Source: DASWDH01 sp035318505 (lineage in GTDB: Bacteria > Myxococcota_A > Polyangia > Polyangiales > Polyangiaceae). From it: DNA of 24,523 bases. Below the pieces are notes generated by a model. That model saw nothing but the letters and a program-made list of their open reading frames with translations, ran no database searches and was not told the origin of the DNA. This document shows, in pieces, positions 1 through 8,141 of the stretch. Made by a program: the position numbers and the translations under genes. The stretch spans positions 1-24,523 of the forward strand of contig DATHEQ010000122.1 of NCBI GenBank assembly GCA_035318505.1, in the 5' to 3' direction. How positions within the stretch are numbered: position 1 is the first letter of the stretch; each line of letters opens with the position of its first letter.

Positions 1-191
1 TCGTCGTCATGGGCAGCCGCGGACTCAGCGGCCTTCCCCGCGCGCCATTCGGAAGCACCGCCGAGCGTGTCGTCCGCTATTCACCGATACCCGTCATGGC
101 CTTCCACGGACCGCTGCCGGAATCGCAGGAAGAGCGGACGAGAGAAGGCATCAAGGCGGCGGACGAACTCGTGGAGCGCTGGCTCATCTGA
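1..191 (+). CDS. Universal stress protein, C-terminal end (partial)
   Basis: The frame is open from the left edge and stops at TGA 189-191, so this is the 3' end of a gene that begins outside the window. About 62 residues are visible. They contain the diagnostic C-terminal part of the UspA fold: a V-x-G-S-R-G-L-S-G-L-P segment followed by G-S-x-A-E-R-V-V and a final S-P-I-P-V-M strand. In ATP-binding Usp proteins the G-2X-G-9X-G(S/T) loop contacts the nucleotide phosphates, and that pattern is present here (G-S-R-G ... F-G-S-T). A charged helix of about 25 residues follows the Usp core. The stop codon overlaps the start of the CoA-transferase gene by one base, so the two are probably co-translated. 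Usp proteins in anaerobes often sit beside energy-metabolism genes; the ligand and role here cannot be read from the fragment. Confidence 0.85.
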   Translation, partial: VVMGSRGLSGLPRAPFGSTAERVVRYSPIPVMAFHGPLPESQEERTREGIKAADELVERWLI

Positions 192-1465
192 TGAAGCTCG
201 TCGACGCCGATACGGCACTCGCCCACGTCGAATCCGGACAGCAAGTCTTCGTGCAAGGGGCGGCGGCCACGCCCTCGGTGCTGCTCGAAGCGCTTGCTAG
301 GCGAGGAAAGGACGTTGCAGGCGTGGGCGTCGTTCACCTCCATACCGAGGGGCCTGCGCCTCATCTCGATAGGGCGATGGAGGGCCACCTTCATCACCGC
401 GCCTTGTTCATCGGTCCGAACGCGCGCGAGGCCGTCAACGAGGGACGCGCCGAATACGTTCCCGTGTTCCTCTCGGACATTCCTCGCCTGTTCCGCCGTC
501 GAGACATTCCTGTCGACGTTGCGCTCTTGAACGTGTCGCCTCCAGATGCCCATGGCTTCTGTTCGCTCGGGACTTCGGTCGACGTCACGCTCGCAGCCGC
601 GGAATGTGCCCGCATCGTCATTGCACAAATCAATCCCAGTATGCCGCGCACGCATGGTGACGGGTTTCTTCACGTCAGCCGTATCGACTTCGGCGTAGCG
701 ATCGACCAAGCTCCCTACGCGCGTGCGGAGTCTGCTATCGGGGACGTCGAGCGTAAGATTGGCGCGCTCGTCGCCGAGCTGGTTCCGGACGGAGCGACCC
801 TGCAGCTCGGTATCGGCGCCATCCCGAGCGCTGTCGCGTCCGCGCTTGAGAACAAGCGCGATCTCGGTATCCACACCGAAATGTTCACCGACGCCATCAT
901 CGATCTCGTCGAAAAAGGCGTCATCACCGGGGCCAGGAAGGAAATCAATCGCGGCAAAATCGTCTCGTCCTTCGTCCTTGGAACGCAACGTCTCTACGAC
1001 TTCGTTCACGACAATCCGCTCGTCGAGCTTCGCCCAGCGGACTACACGAACGATACAGCCGTGATTCGTCGCTTTCGTCGAATGATCGCGGTCAACTCCG
1101 CAATCGAGATCGATTTGACAGGACAGGTCTGCGCCGATTCCATGGGCACGCGCTTCTTCAGCGGGGTCGGCGGTCAGATGGACTTCCTTCGCGGCGCCGC
1201 GATGGCAGAAGAGGGGCGCGCCATGATTGCTCTACCTTCCACCGCCGCGAGGGGCACGCTTTCGCGCATCGTTGCGATGCTCAAGCCGGGGGCCGGTGTC
1301 GTGACCACGCGCGCGCACGTGCACACCGTCATTACCGAATGGGGCGTTGCCGAGCTGCATGGCCGCGGAATCGCCGAACGCGCGAAGGCGCTCATCGCGA
1401 TTGCGGATCCCCGATTTCGCGAACAGCTCGTGAAGGCGGCCCGCGACGGGCGCTATTTCACCTAA
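191..1465 (+). CDS. Acetyl-CoA hydrolase / 4-hydroxybutyrate CoA-transferase family protein
   Basis: A 424-residue cytosolic protein of normal length for the family. Recognisable blocks in order are L-G-I-G-A-I-P-S-A-V at about 206-215 (CoA-binding glycine loop), H-T-E-M-F-T-D at 228-234, N-S-A-I-E-I-D-L-T-G-Q-V at 302-313 and G-V-G-G-Q-M-D-F at 325-332. By family knowledge the glutamate in H-T-E-M (E230) forms the glutamyl-CoA thioester intermediate. Members either transfer CoA between acetyl-CoA and a short carboxylate (4-hydroxybutyrate, butyrate, succinate) or hydrolyse acetyl-CoA; sequence alone does not decide the substrate. The ATG overlaps the stop of the upstream Usp gene (TGATG), which fixes the start. 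A likely role is acetate/acyl-CoA balance in an anaerobe. It converges with the minus-strand DUF6544 gene, leaving 15 bases between them. Confidence 0.88.
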   Translation: MKLVDADTALAHVESGQQVFVQGAAATPSVLLEALARRGKDVAGVGVVHLHTEGPAPHLDRAMEGHLHHRALFIGPNAREAVNEGRAEYVPVFLSDIPRLFRRRDIPVDVALLNVSPPDAHGFCSLGTSVDVTLAAAECARIVIAQINPSMPRTHGDGFLHVSRIDFGVAIDQAPYARAESAIGDVERKIGALVAELVPDGATLQLGIGAIPSAVASALENKRDLGIHTEMFTDAIIDLVEKGVITGARKEINRGKIVSSFVLGTQRLYDFVHDNPLVELRPADYTNDTAVIRRFRRMIAVNSAIEIDLTGQVCADSMGTRFFSGVGGQMDFLRGAAMAEEGRAMIALPSTAARGTLSRIVAMLKPGAGVVTTRAHVHTVITEWGVAELHGRGIAERAKALIAIADPRFREQLVKAARDGRYFT

Positions 1466-1480
1466 GCTGCCAAACCATTT

Positions 1481-2350
1481 TCATTCGCCGGGAGCGACGT
1501 TGAAGGCAAGCTCGCGATGCTGGAGATAGAAGTGGGCGTATTCAAATGTCCCGCCCGGAAGGTGCCATATGGCCTTTCCTCGGCGTGGGACGACTCGAGC
1601 CCCGAGCGTCACCCAATCGTCGAAAGGTGTGGTCCACCGTGCCCCGACGAGCGGATGACCCTTCGTGTAAGGGTCGCTGACGAAGCGGTCCGTCGTGCTG
1701 AACTCGTAGGGCGCACCGCATTCGTCAATCAGCACGCGAGCCGTGACAACATTTCCGCCATCGAACAGCTTCACGTCGAAGCAGTTCTCACCGACCGGCA
1801 ACCATTCGGTGTGCGGGCGAAGGATCATCGATGGCGCTAAGAAAATGGCATCGTTCAAGTAGGTGACCATCTCGCCGAGGTCGAGTTCGAGACCCGTGGC
1901 GTTGACGACATTGAACAAATCAAAGGCCCTGGCCTGCATTCGCCCATGACCCTTCAGGTAGGTGTCCCTGACGACCGTGGGAAGCAGATTGGCGAGCGCC
2001 AGACGCATGTGGAAGATCCGCGCGACTTCGATTGCGCTGTCGTACTGCCAAACTTCACAAGGAAGCCAGGCCTCGCTCGGTCCGCGCCGGAAGCGGCCTT
2101 CGAATCCGGCTCGAAACGACCAATCTCGCGGTCTTCCGACCACTTTCATGAACCGCAAATACCGCTGCACGGGGCGTGGAAGTCTGGCGAGGTCCTCGTC
2201 GGTGACGAGCGCGTCCGAGCCGGGGCCGCGCGGAAGATCGAGCGCAGCCACCTCGCGGACGAACCGGCGGTTCGTTCTGGCGCGCCGGCGCGTTAGCGAG
2301 GTTGTACTGCGCCTCTGCATCCATATCGCAGCGAGCGATTTCGCTTGCAT
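1481..2350 (-). CDS. DUF6544-like conserved protein
   Basis: A 289-residue protein with no known enzyme motif. It matches what I remember of the DUF6544/DUF6920 family: L-P-R-P-V-Q-R-Y-L-R-F at about 57-67, an F-x-G-x-F-R-x-G pattern, a W-L-P-C-E-x-W-Q-Y block, F-H-M-R-L, G-x-G-R-M, and Y-L-N-D-A-I-F-L-A-P-S-M followed by a T-T-D-R-F segment. Function is unknown. The first 35 residues are Arg-rich and family-atypical, but the ATG at 2350 is preceded by GAGG six bases upstream, so I keep it. It lies 30 bases downstream of the Usp gene on the same strand, which suggests one transcript. It has no signal peptide and no convincing membrane helix. Confidence 0.75.
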   Translation of the reverse strand: MQAKSLAAIWMQRRSTTSLTRRRARTNRRFVREVAALDLPRGPGSDALVTDEDLARLPRPVQRYLRFMKVVGRPRDWSFRAGFEGRFRRGPSEAWLPCEVWQYDSAIEVARIFHMRLALANLLPTVVRDTYLKGHGRMQARAFDLFNVVNATGLELDLGEMVTYLNDAIFLAPSMILRPHTEWLPVGENCFDVKLFDGGNVVTARVLIDECGAPYEFSTTDRFVSDPYTKGHPLVGARWTTPFDDWVTLGARVVPRRGKAIWHLPGGTFEYAHFYLQHRELAFNVAPGE

Positions 2351-2380
2351 GGTCTACCTCGATGCATCTCGCGAGCAAAG

Positions 2381-2998
2381 TCAGCGGAACGTCTGAGCTC
2401 CCATTCCGTAGCTCGGCGGAATCTCCGAGTAGGTGTGTGCTCGTGGATGATGTTGCGAATGCCTCTCGCACCACAACGTGGCGCGGCCGGTCACCTGGCG
2501 GACGGCGAGGCAATCCGGGCAAGGCGGTTCGATGCGCTCCCAGAGACGTACGGTCTTGGGCCGATACGTAAAGACCGGACATGGCGCGTTGCGAATCAGC
2601 CCTTCCGCCACCGAACCGAGGAGAACGCGGTCGATGCCTTTGTACCCGTGGGTACCGACGACAATGAGATCGGCTCCGAGATCGCTGGCCAGTTGGGCGA
2701 TCTCGACCTCCGCGGTACCCACACGAAGATGAATGACCACCCGCTTCACCGTGCGCGGCAGGTCTCGTGCAAGTTGCGTCAGCTCTGCCTTGGCCTTTTC
2801 CACGTCGGTTGCAACATGAAGGGTGGCGACTGGCTCCGCGGCCGGGGACCGAAGCACGTGCAGCAGGTGAAGCTCCGTGGAGCGAGCCGCGGTGACGTTC
2901 ACCGCAGCACGCATCACGGCTTCGGAAACAGGAGACAGATCCAGTGCGACGAGGATGACAGATTCCTCGTTCGTGTTACCGCTTGTTGAGCCGACCAT
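2381..2998 (-). CDS. Universal stress protein with Cys/His-rich C-terminal tail
   Basis: A 205-residue protein. Residues 14 to about 150 form a UspA domain: an I-L-V-A-L-D-L-S strand near the N-terminus, a D-L-I-V-V-G-T-H-G-Y-K-G block, and G-S-V-A-E-G-L-I-R with a final C-P-V-F strand, including the G-2X-G-9X-G-S nucleotide loop. It is followed by a 50-residue extension carrying C-P-D-C, then W-C-E-R-H and H-x-x-R-A-H, which could bind a metal ion (inference). The open frame extends far upstream of the chosen ATG, but only ATG 2998 has a strong ribosome-binding site (GGAGG, five-base spacing), and the Usp fold starts just after it. It probably shares a transcript with the DUF6544 gene downstream. 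Tandem occurrence with another Usp gene at the window edge fits a stress-response neighbourhood. Confidence 0.85.
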   Translation of the reverse strand: MVGSTSGNTNEESVILVALDLSPVSEAVMRAAVNVTAARSTELHLLHVLRSPAAEPVATLHVATDVEKAKAELTQLARDLPRTVKRVVIHLRVGTAEVEIAQLASDLGADLIVVGTHGYKGIDRVLLGSVAEGLIRNAPCPVFTYRPKTVRLWERIEPPCPDCLAVRQVTGRATLWCERHSQHHPRAHTYSEIPPSYGMGAQTFR

Positions 2999-3003
2999 GG
3001 GAA

Positions 3004-3008
3004 CCTCC
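3004..3008 (-). promoter_or_regulatory. Shine-Dalgarno that sets the Usp start
   Basis: GGAGG on the minus strand lies five bases upstream of ATG 2998. It decides in favour of the short 205-residue Usp product over a 353-codon open frame that begins at 3442. Confidence 0.7.
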
Positions 3009-3251
3009 GTTGTCGTTGGTGTCTTCCCGACAGTTGCACACGCTGTGCCGAGCGCCGCTGCGGGATTGCAGCGTACGCGGTTCTGCATCGCTTGGCTCAC
3101 TCTATCCGCGGGTTCGGGATTGTCGGTACGACGCTTCCCCCTCCGGCGCACATCTTGCGCGTCGCCGCAAAATGCGCGCGTGTCTCGTGGGCCGAGCCGG
3201 CGGCGCGAAGCGGGCGGAACGACGACCGCTCGGACGAAAGGCCCGGCGGGT

Positions 3252-3971
3252 TCATCGCAAACCTGTATCGACCGCGATGTGGCGTAGCGGTTTTTTGAGC
3301 GCTCTCCATGGGGTGATGCACGAATTTGATCCATGTGACGTGCACGCGGCCGGTCTGTGGGAACGCCGCGCGAGCGCGAACATGCAACCGCGTGTGGGTC
3401 GCATCGAGCGGCTCGAGAACGAAGGCCCAGGTGATCTGCCAAAATCGATCAGGGCGCGTCGAGGCGAATGGAAGCTGTCGTCTGCGGTCCGTGTCGTAAA
3501 GACCGCCGAGTACGAGCGCCCGGTTCTCTTCAATGCGCAAAACCTCGAAGCCATCATCGCTTTCGGGCGCGGCCGGCAATACGTCTCCGACGCGGAGCGC
3601 TTGAAGCTCGGGATGAATCTCGCGCGCGCTCGTGCCTCCGCCGTTGTCGATCGCGTCAATGCTGTAGAAGCCCCCGCGCCGGCAACCCATCTGTACGAGC
3701 CATGGCCAGATGGTCGGTCGATCAGCACTTGGAAACCAGGACGCTCTCGTGACGACGCGAGGTCGTCGATCCGCAGCGACAGCGGCTCTTCGTGCCGGTC
3801 AACCAATTTTCCAGGCAAGGTACGGAGAGAGAACAGGGCTCGCGCGATCGGCAGGCGACCCAGATCGCCGTGACGAATCAACTCCCACGCGCGTTCGACG
3901 GGAAGAGCGAGCTCGATTTCGTCGAGCTCAACCAAACGGGGCGTCGGTAGGACCTCATCAATGGCGCTCAT
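3252..3971 (-). pseudogene. Broken two-domain SRPBCC (START-like) protein gene
   Basis: The 5' part (from ATG 3971) encodes about 85 residues resembling the start of an SRPBCC lipid/ligand-binding domain: V-E-L-D-E-I-E-L-A-L, A-W-E-L-I-R-H-G-D-L, then P-G-F-Q-V-L-I-D-R-P. Near 3713-3722 the homology moves to another frame, which reads T-I-W-P-W-L-V-Q-M-G-C-R-R-G-G-F-Y-S and then G-D-V-L-P, a typical second SRPBCC domain down to H-P-M-E-S-A-Q at about 3300. That middle frame has no start codon of its own. At a run of six T (3291-3296 on the plus strand) homology appears to return to the first frame, which ends L-R-H-I-A-V-D-T-G-L-R at 3252. I infer loss of the second half of domain one with a frameshift, plus a homopolymer frameshift near the end. 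Family placement is from memory; the frame disruption is directly visible. Confidence 0.6.
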
Positions 3972-4051
3972 ACCTCGTGGAACAGCAACCTCCGTGCCGA
4001 GGGACTACGCGCTGAGCCGGTATTCGGGCTAGAGTCCGCTTCGGCTCGCCT

Positions 4052-5182
4052 ATGACCGACGCTTCTGATCGACCTCCCAGAATCCTCGTCGTCGACGACA
4101 ACGAACAAAATCGTGCTCTCGCGCAAGCTGCACTCGAAGGCGAGGAAATGGACGTTCTACTCGCCACGAACGGCGAGGAGGGGATTGCCCTTTTTGAACG
4201 CGAGCGCCCAGACTGCGTTCTTTTGGACGTTCGCATGCCGGGCGTTGATGGTTTCGAAGCGTGTGAGCGAATTCGCGAGCTGCCCAGCGGACCGGAGACT
4301 CCGATCATCTTTCTCACCGCGCTTCGCGACGTGGACACGTTCGATCGCGCGCTCCGCGCGGGCGGCGATTTTCTAACCAAACCCGTCCGCCCCACGGAGC
4401 TCATCGTTCGCGTGCAAGGCGCTCTCAAGTTGAGACGCCTCAGCGTCGAGCTCCGTAATCACTACGATGTCATCCGCCGGCAACGCGACGACTTGATGCG
4501 CCTGCAGCTTCAAAAAGAGCGGCTCACGGCCTTCGTTGTGCACGACCTCAAAAATCCCGTCAACGTGATGGATCTGCACGCGCAGATACTCTGCCGCGAT
4601 CAAGATCTCTCGCCGAGCGCAAAGGAATCGGCCGCCAGCATTCGCGCCGAGGCACGCCACTTGATGCGCCTCATCACCAACCTCCTCGATATCAGCAAGA
4701 GCGAAGAGGGGCAGCTCGTGCCCAATAGGACACCCATCCCCTGGCGCAAATTCGCGGGTCAGGTGCTGGAAGAGTTCGGTCCGACGGCTCAGACTCGCAA
4801 CATTCGACTGGAGTCCGCTATCACGCTCGAGACGATACGCGCCGATCGCGATCTGCTGCAGCGAGTGCTCGAGAACCTCGTCGAAAATGCGCTGCGACAC
4901 GCGCCTCGAGAAAGCGTCGTTCGAATCGAAGACCGACGTCTGCCCGATGGCATCGAGATTCGTGTTGCCGACCAGGGCACCGGCGTTCCACCCGATCAGC
5001 GGGAGCGCATCTTCGATCGCTTCGTTCAGATCGACAGCCCATCGAATTTGTCCTCCCGTTCAGGTCGCGGGCTCGGGCTCACATTCTGCAAGGCGGCCAT
5101 CGAGGCGCATGGTGGCCGCATTTGGGTCGAGGACGGAGACCCCGGCGCTATTTTTTGCATCAGGTTACCCGATGACAAATGA
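4052..5182 (+). CDS. Response regulator receiver - histidine kinase hybrid (REC-HisKA-HATPase)
   Basis: A 376-residue cytosolic protein. Residues 10-125 form a receiver domain with acidic pair D15/D16, phospho-acceptor D59 (L-L-D-V-R-M-P-G), T89 and K110. A short helical linker (about 130-158) leads to a HisKA dimerisation helix with phospho-histidine H164 in F-V-V-H-D-L-K-N-P-V. The ATPase domain follows: N-box E-N-L-V-E-N-A at 274-280, G1 D-Q-G-T-G at 307-311, F-box F-D-R-F at 321-324 and G2 G-R-G-L-G-L at 338-343. All catalytic residues are present, so it should be an active kinase whose activity is gated by its own receiver domain. It has no membrane segment. Its stop overlaps the next kinase gene by 11 bases, indicating translational coupling and probably one phosphorelay. 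No DNA-binding output domain is encoded nearby. Confidence 0.92.
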   Translation: MTDASDRPPRILVVDDNEQNRALAQAALEGEEMDVLLATNGEEGIALFERERPDCVLLDVRMPGVDGFEACERIRELPSGPETPIIFLTALRDVDTFDRALRAGGDFLTKPVRPTELIVRVQGALKLRRLSVELRNHYDVIRRQRDDLMRLQLQKERLTAFVVHDLKNPVNVMDLHAQILCRDQDLSPSAKESAASIRAEARHLMRLITNLLDISKSEEGQLVPNRTPIPWRKFAGQVLEEFGPTAQTRNIRLESAITLETIRADRDLLQRVLENLVENALRHAPRESVVRIEDRRLPDGIEIRVADQGTGVPPDQRERIFDRFVQIDSPSNLSSRSGRGLGLTFCKAAIEAHGGRIWVEDGDPGAIFCIRLPDDK

Positions 5183-7133
5183 ACCCCAACCCACCGAGGA
5201 CCGCTATCGGCAACTTCTCGACACGGCGCCCGACGCGATGGTGGTCGCCAACGGGCAAGGGCGGATCGAGTTCGTCAATCTGCAGACGGAAAAAGTGTTC
5301 GGCTACACTCGCGGAGAGCTCCTCGGGCAGCCCATCGAGATCCTCATTCCGGATCGGTTTCGAACGACACATGTTGGGCATCGAACGCGCTTCGTAAACG
5401 AACCCACGTTTCGTCCCATGGGTTCGGGACTCCAGTTGTACGGCCGCCGAAAGGACGGGACGGAGATCGCGATCGAGGTGAGCCTGAGCCCTTTGACGAC
5501 TCCAGAGGGCACCGTTGTATCTGCCGCCATTCGCGACATCACCGAGCGACGCCGGCTCGAGATGACCGGCAAGCTCGCTGCCGATCGTCTGCACAGCGCA
5601 GTAGAATCTACGCAAGACGCGTTCGCGCTGTTTGATGCCGACGACCGTCTCGTGCTCTGCAACAGCGCCTTTCGGCACAGCCTGCCAGAATCGTTGGAAG
5701 GTCCGGTCGTGGGGCGCACCTTTGGTCAACTTCTCGATGCATCCCTCTCCGACAATGGGGTTGGAATCAGCGGAGAGACGCCGGAGGAGTATCGTCGGCG
5801 CCGGCTATCGTATCGAGGCGATCCCCAAGGTGCGATCGACTTTCGGACGGGGGATGGCCGAAGCTGGCGGATCACCGATCGACGAACGGCAGAGGGCGGC
5901 ACCGTCACGACGATCTGGGATCTCACCGAAGACGTGCGCCGAGAAGCAGAGCTCCGCCAGGCTCAAGCAATTGCCGAAGCCGCGAGCGCGGCCAAGAGCG
6001 AATTTCTCTCCTCGATGAGCCACGAGCTGCGCACGCCTCTCAACGCCATTTTGGGCTTCGCCCAGCTCCTGCAACGCGACAAGAAACCCGCGCTCACGGA
6101 ACGACAGCTCGACATGCTCGGGCACGTTATGAAGGGAGGAGAGCATCTCCTTCGACTCATCGACGAAGTCTTGGATCTTGCCCGGATTGAATCCGGCGGA
6201 GTTGCTCTGTCGGTCGAACCCGTGCACGTTGCTGACGTCTTGAATACGGTAAAGACGACTCTGGCGCCGATGGCGTCGCGCGCGGGCACGGAGCTCCGCA
6301 TTCTCCCTATCTCGGCGGACCTACCTCTCGTGGTCGCTGACCGCACGCGCTTCGCTCAGATTCTGATGAACTACGGCTCGAACTCGATCAAATACGCGCG
6401 CCCCGGCAGCAGCGCGACATTCATCGCCGCGTCGGTCGGCTCCGTCGTTCGGGTCACGGTCGTGGACACTGGATTCGGCATCGCCGCCGACAAGCACGAC
6501 AAGATCTTCCAACCGTTCCAGCGCGCAGGCCAAGAAACGGGGCCTATTGAGGGGACAGGGATCGGATTGGCGATCAGCAAGCGCCTCGCGGAACTGATGA
6601 GCGGTCGCGTCGGGTTTCGCAGTGTTGCTGGCGAGGGGTCTGAGTTTTGGGTGGAGTTGCCGGTGCACAACGCGCGCGCGTCGCAGCCGCCGCTCAAGCC
6701 GGAGGAATCGAATCGTGCCTCATCTCCCCTGACGAGCGGTGATGGCCCCACCTACAAGATCGTCTACGTGGAGGACAATCCCTCCAACGTCGCCTTCATG
6801 CAGGCACTGCTCGGCGCTTTCGAACGCGTCGAGCTACTCACGGCTCCGACGGCGGAGATTGGGATTGAACTGGTCCGTGCGCATCAACCCGCGGTTGTGA
6901 TCATGGATATCAATCTTCCCGGGATGAGCGGATTCGAAGCATCCAGGCAGCTCCGCGAATGGCCGGAGACAGCCAATATACCGATCATTGCTCTTAGCGC
7001 AGCGGCGATGCTTCGCGACACCAAGCGCGGCGAACAAGCGGGATTCGTGCGGTATCTGACGAAGCCGGTGAAGGTCGACGAGCTGACGTCTTTGTTGGAG
7101 ACATTGCTCAGCTCGCCTAAGGCCGCCGACTGA
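5172..7133 (+). CDS. Hybrid sensor histidine kinase (PAS-PAS-HisKA-HATPase-REC)
   Basis: 653 residues from ATG 5172. PAS 1 spans about 11-125 (Y-R-Q-L-L-D-T-A-P-D-A-M-V-V start, R-D-I-T-E-R-R end) and PAS 2 about 140-255. A coiled linker (258-275) enters HisKA with H284 in S-M-S-H-E-L-R-T-P-L. The N-box is at 396-405, G1 D-T-G-F-G at 432-436 and G2 G-T-G-I-G-L at 461-466. A C-terminal receiver domain (528-645) has phospho-acceptor D579 (I-M-D-I-N-L-P-G) and K631. No transmembrane helix is visible, so it senses a cytosolic cue, possibly redox or a small ligand through PAS; no cofactor residues can be assigned. The frame stays open upstream to 4887, but that stretch lies inside the preceding kinase gene. 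ATG 5172 begins just before PAS 1 and overlaps the upstream stop by 11 bases. Confidence 0.92.
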   Translation: MTNEPQPTEDRYRQLLDTAPDAMVVANGQGRIEFVNLQTEKVFGYTRGELLGQPIEILIPDRFRTTHVGHRTRFVNEPTFRPMGSGLQLYGRRKDGTEIAIEVSLSPLTTPEGTVVSAAIRDITERRRLEMTGKLAADRLHSAVESTQDAFALFDADDRLVLCNSAFRHSLPESLEGPVVGRTFGQLLDASLSDNGVGISGETPEEYRRRRLSYRGDPQGAIDFRTGDGRSWRITDRRTAEGGTVTTIWDLTEDVRREAELRQAQAIAEAASAAKSEFLSSMSHELRTPLNAILGFAQLLQRDKKPALTERQLDMLGHVMKGGEHLLRLIDEVLDLARIESGGVALSVEPVHVADVLNTVKTTLAPMASRAGTELRILPISADLPLVVADRTRFAQILMNYGSNSIKYARPGSSATFIAASVGSVVRVTVVDTGFGIAADKHDKIFQPFQRAGQETGPIEGTGIGLAISKRLAELMSGRVGFRSVAGEGSEFWVELPVHNARASQPPLKPEESNRASSPLTSGDGPTYKIVYVEDNPSNVAFMQALLGAFERVELLTAPTAEIGIELVRAHQPAVVIMDINLPGMSGFEASRQLREWPETANIPIIALSAAAMLRDTKRGEQAGFVRYLTKPVKVDELTSLLETLLSSPKAAD

Positions 7134-7159
7134 AGGTACTGCGAGGACCGCTCACAACC

Positions 7160-7867
7160 TTAGTCATGTTGGTGCGACAGCGACGAACGCAGCGTCTCCA
7201 GCCGATTCACGGCGTCGACGATGGCGGCGCGCGCGGCCTCGGTCAATTCCTCGGCCTTCTTTTCGACATCGCCGAGATGGGGCTCGAGCTTTCGCCATTG
7301 ATCCTTGAGCTCGAGGCTGCCGAGGTGCAATCGGACGCGAACCTCGTCGCGCAGCGTCTGCAGCCGTTCGAGGCTCTTGCGCAAGTCTCTCTTCAGTTCC
7401 GCACCGGCTTGGCCGTCGGAAGCTTCCGGCGTGCGAGCTCGAGAAATGGCGGCGAGCGCCCCGAGGAGAGGCTCTCGGACTCGGTCGCCAAAATCTGGGA
7501 CCTTGCGCGCCAAATCGCTCAGCGAAAGTAGCCCCACCAGGCGCCCGGCTGAATCGACGACCGGAAGCCGGTGAACCTGAGCTTCGCGCATCAACTCCTC
7601 GGCACGGCGCAGAGACTCGTCCTTTCCGATGGTCACGACCGTCCTCGAAGCGGCGCTTCTGACGTCCATGTACATGAGGCGCCGCCCTTGCGTGTAGGCG
7701 GCCATGCAAATGTCGCGATCGGTAATCATTCCAACCACCTTGCCGTCTGCTTCGACGACCGGCACGCAGCCGCAATCGCGCTCCCACATGATTCTTGCCG
7801 CATCGTTCATCGAATCCGACGCGGCACACGTTCGAACATCTCGGGTCATCAGCTCTCCCACATTCAT
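7160..7867 (-). CDS. CBS-domain protein with helical C-terminal tail
   Basis: 235 residues. Two CBS motifs form one Bateman module: CBS 1 at about 1-57 (starts V-G-E-L-M-T-R-D-V, ends V-G-M-I-T-D-R-D-I) and CBS 2 at about 66-122 (R-L-P-V-V-D, V-G-L-L-S-L-S-D-L). The S/T-x-x-D pattern that binds ribose of adenine nucleotides is present in both (T-D-R-D, S-L-S-D). Residues 150-235 are charged and helical, probably a coiled coil for oligomerisation. Such stand-alone CBS proteins bind AMP/ATP/NAD or similar and act as energy sensors; the target here is unknown. Start ATG 7867 is supported by AAGGAG eight bases upstream. It lies downstream of cytochrome operon B on the same strand with a 274-base gap, so it is probably transcribed separately. 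That gap shows no convincing gene. Confidence 0.87.
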   Translation of the reverse strand: MNVGELMTRDVRTCAASDSMNDAARIMWERDCGCVPVVEADGKVVGMITDRDICMAAYTQGRRLMYMDVRSAASRTVVTIGKDESLRRAEELMREAQVHRLPVVDSAGRLVGLLSLSDLARKVPDFGDRVREPLLGALAAISRARTPEASDGQAGAELKRDLRKSLERLQTLRDEVRVRLHLGSLELKDQWRKLEPHLGDVEKKAEELTEAARAAIVDAVNRLETLRSSLSHQHD

Positions 7868-7875
7868 GGCGAGTA

Positions 7876-7881
7876 CTCCTT
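7876..7881 (-). promoter_or_regulatory. Shine-Dalgarno for the CBS gene
   Basis: AAGGAG on the minus strand, eight bases before ATG 7867. It excludes the longer open frame that begins at 8026. Confidence 0.65.
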
Positions 7882-8141
7882 CGGTTGGTCGGATAAGCAA
7901 GGCGCGGGCCGTTTCGCCATCCCGCCGCCGGAGATCGCTCGCGCGAAGCATTTGCGTGCCACCTGCAGCTCGCGCGAGCGCATGGCTTGCGCTTGCGCGC
8001 AAGGTTTGCGTTCGAATTCGAAACATCGGCCGACGCTGCGGCGGCGAAGGTGTGGCCGCGTCGCGGGCTTCGGTATCATGTCCTGCGCGACCAACGACCG
8101 GTCGGGAGCGGGACCTGAGAAACCGACGCCGTTGCGCTGAC

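Noticed and set aside
77..1009. Long minus-strand open frame (310 codons) opposite the CoA-transferase gene
   Set aside because: It is a GC-rich antisense shadow; the plus-strand frame has clear family motifs throughout and this frame has none.
2999..3442. N-terminal extension of the Usp protein in an open frame
   Set aside because: It lacks family resemblance and overlaps the SRPBCC pseudogene; a strong ribosome-binding site marks the shorter start at 2998.
7134..7159. Rho-independent terminator between the convergent kinase and CBS genes
   Set aside because: No stable GC hairpin followed by a T-run is visible in the 26 bases.
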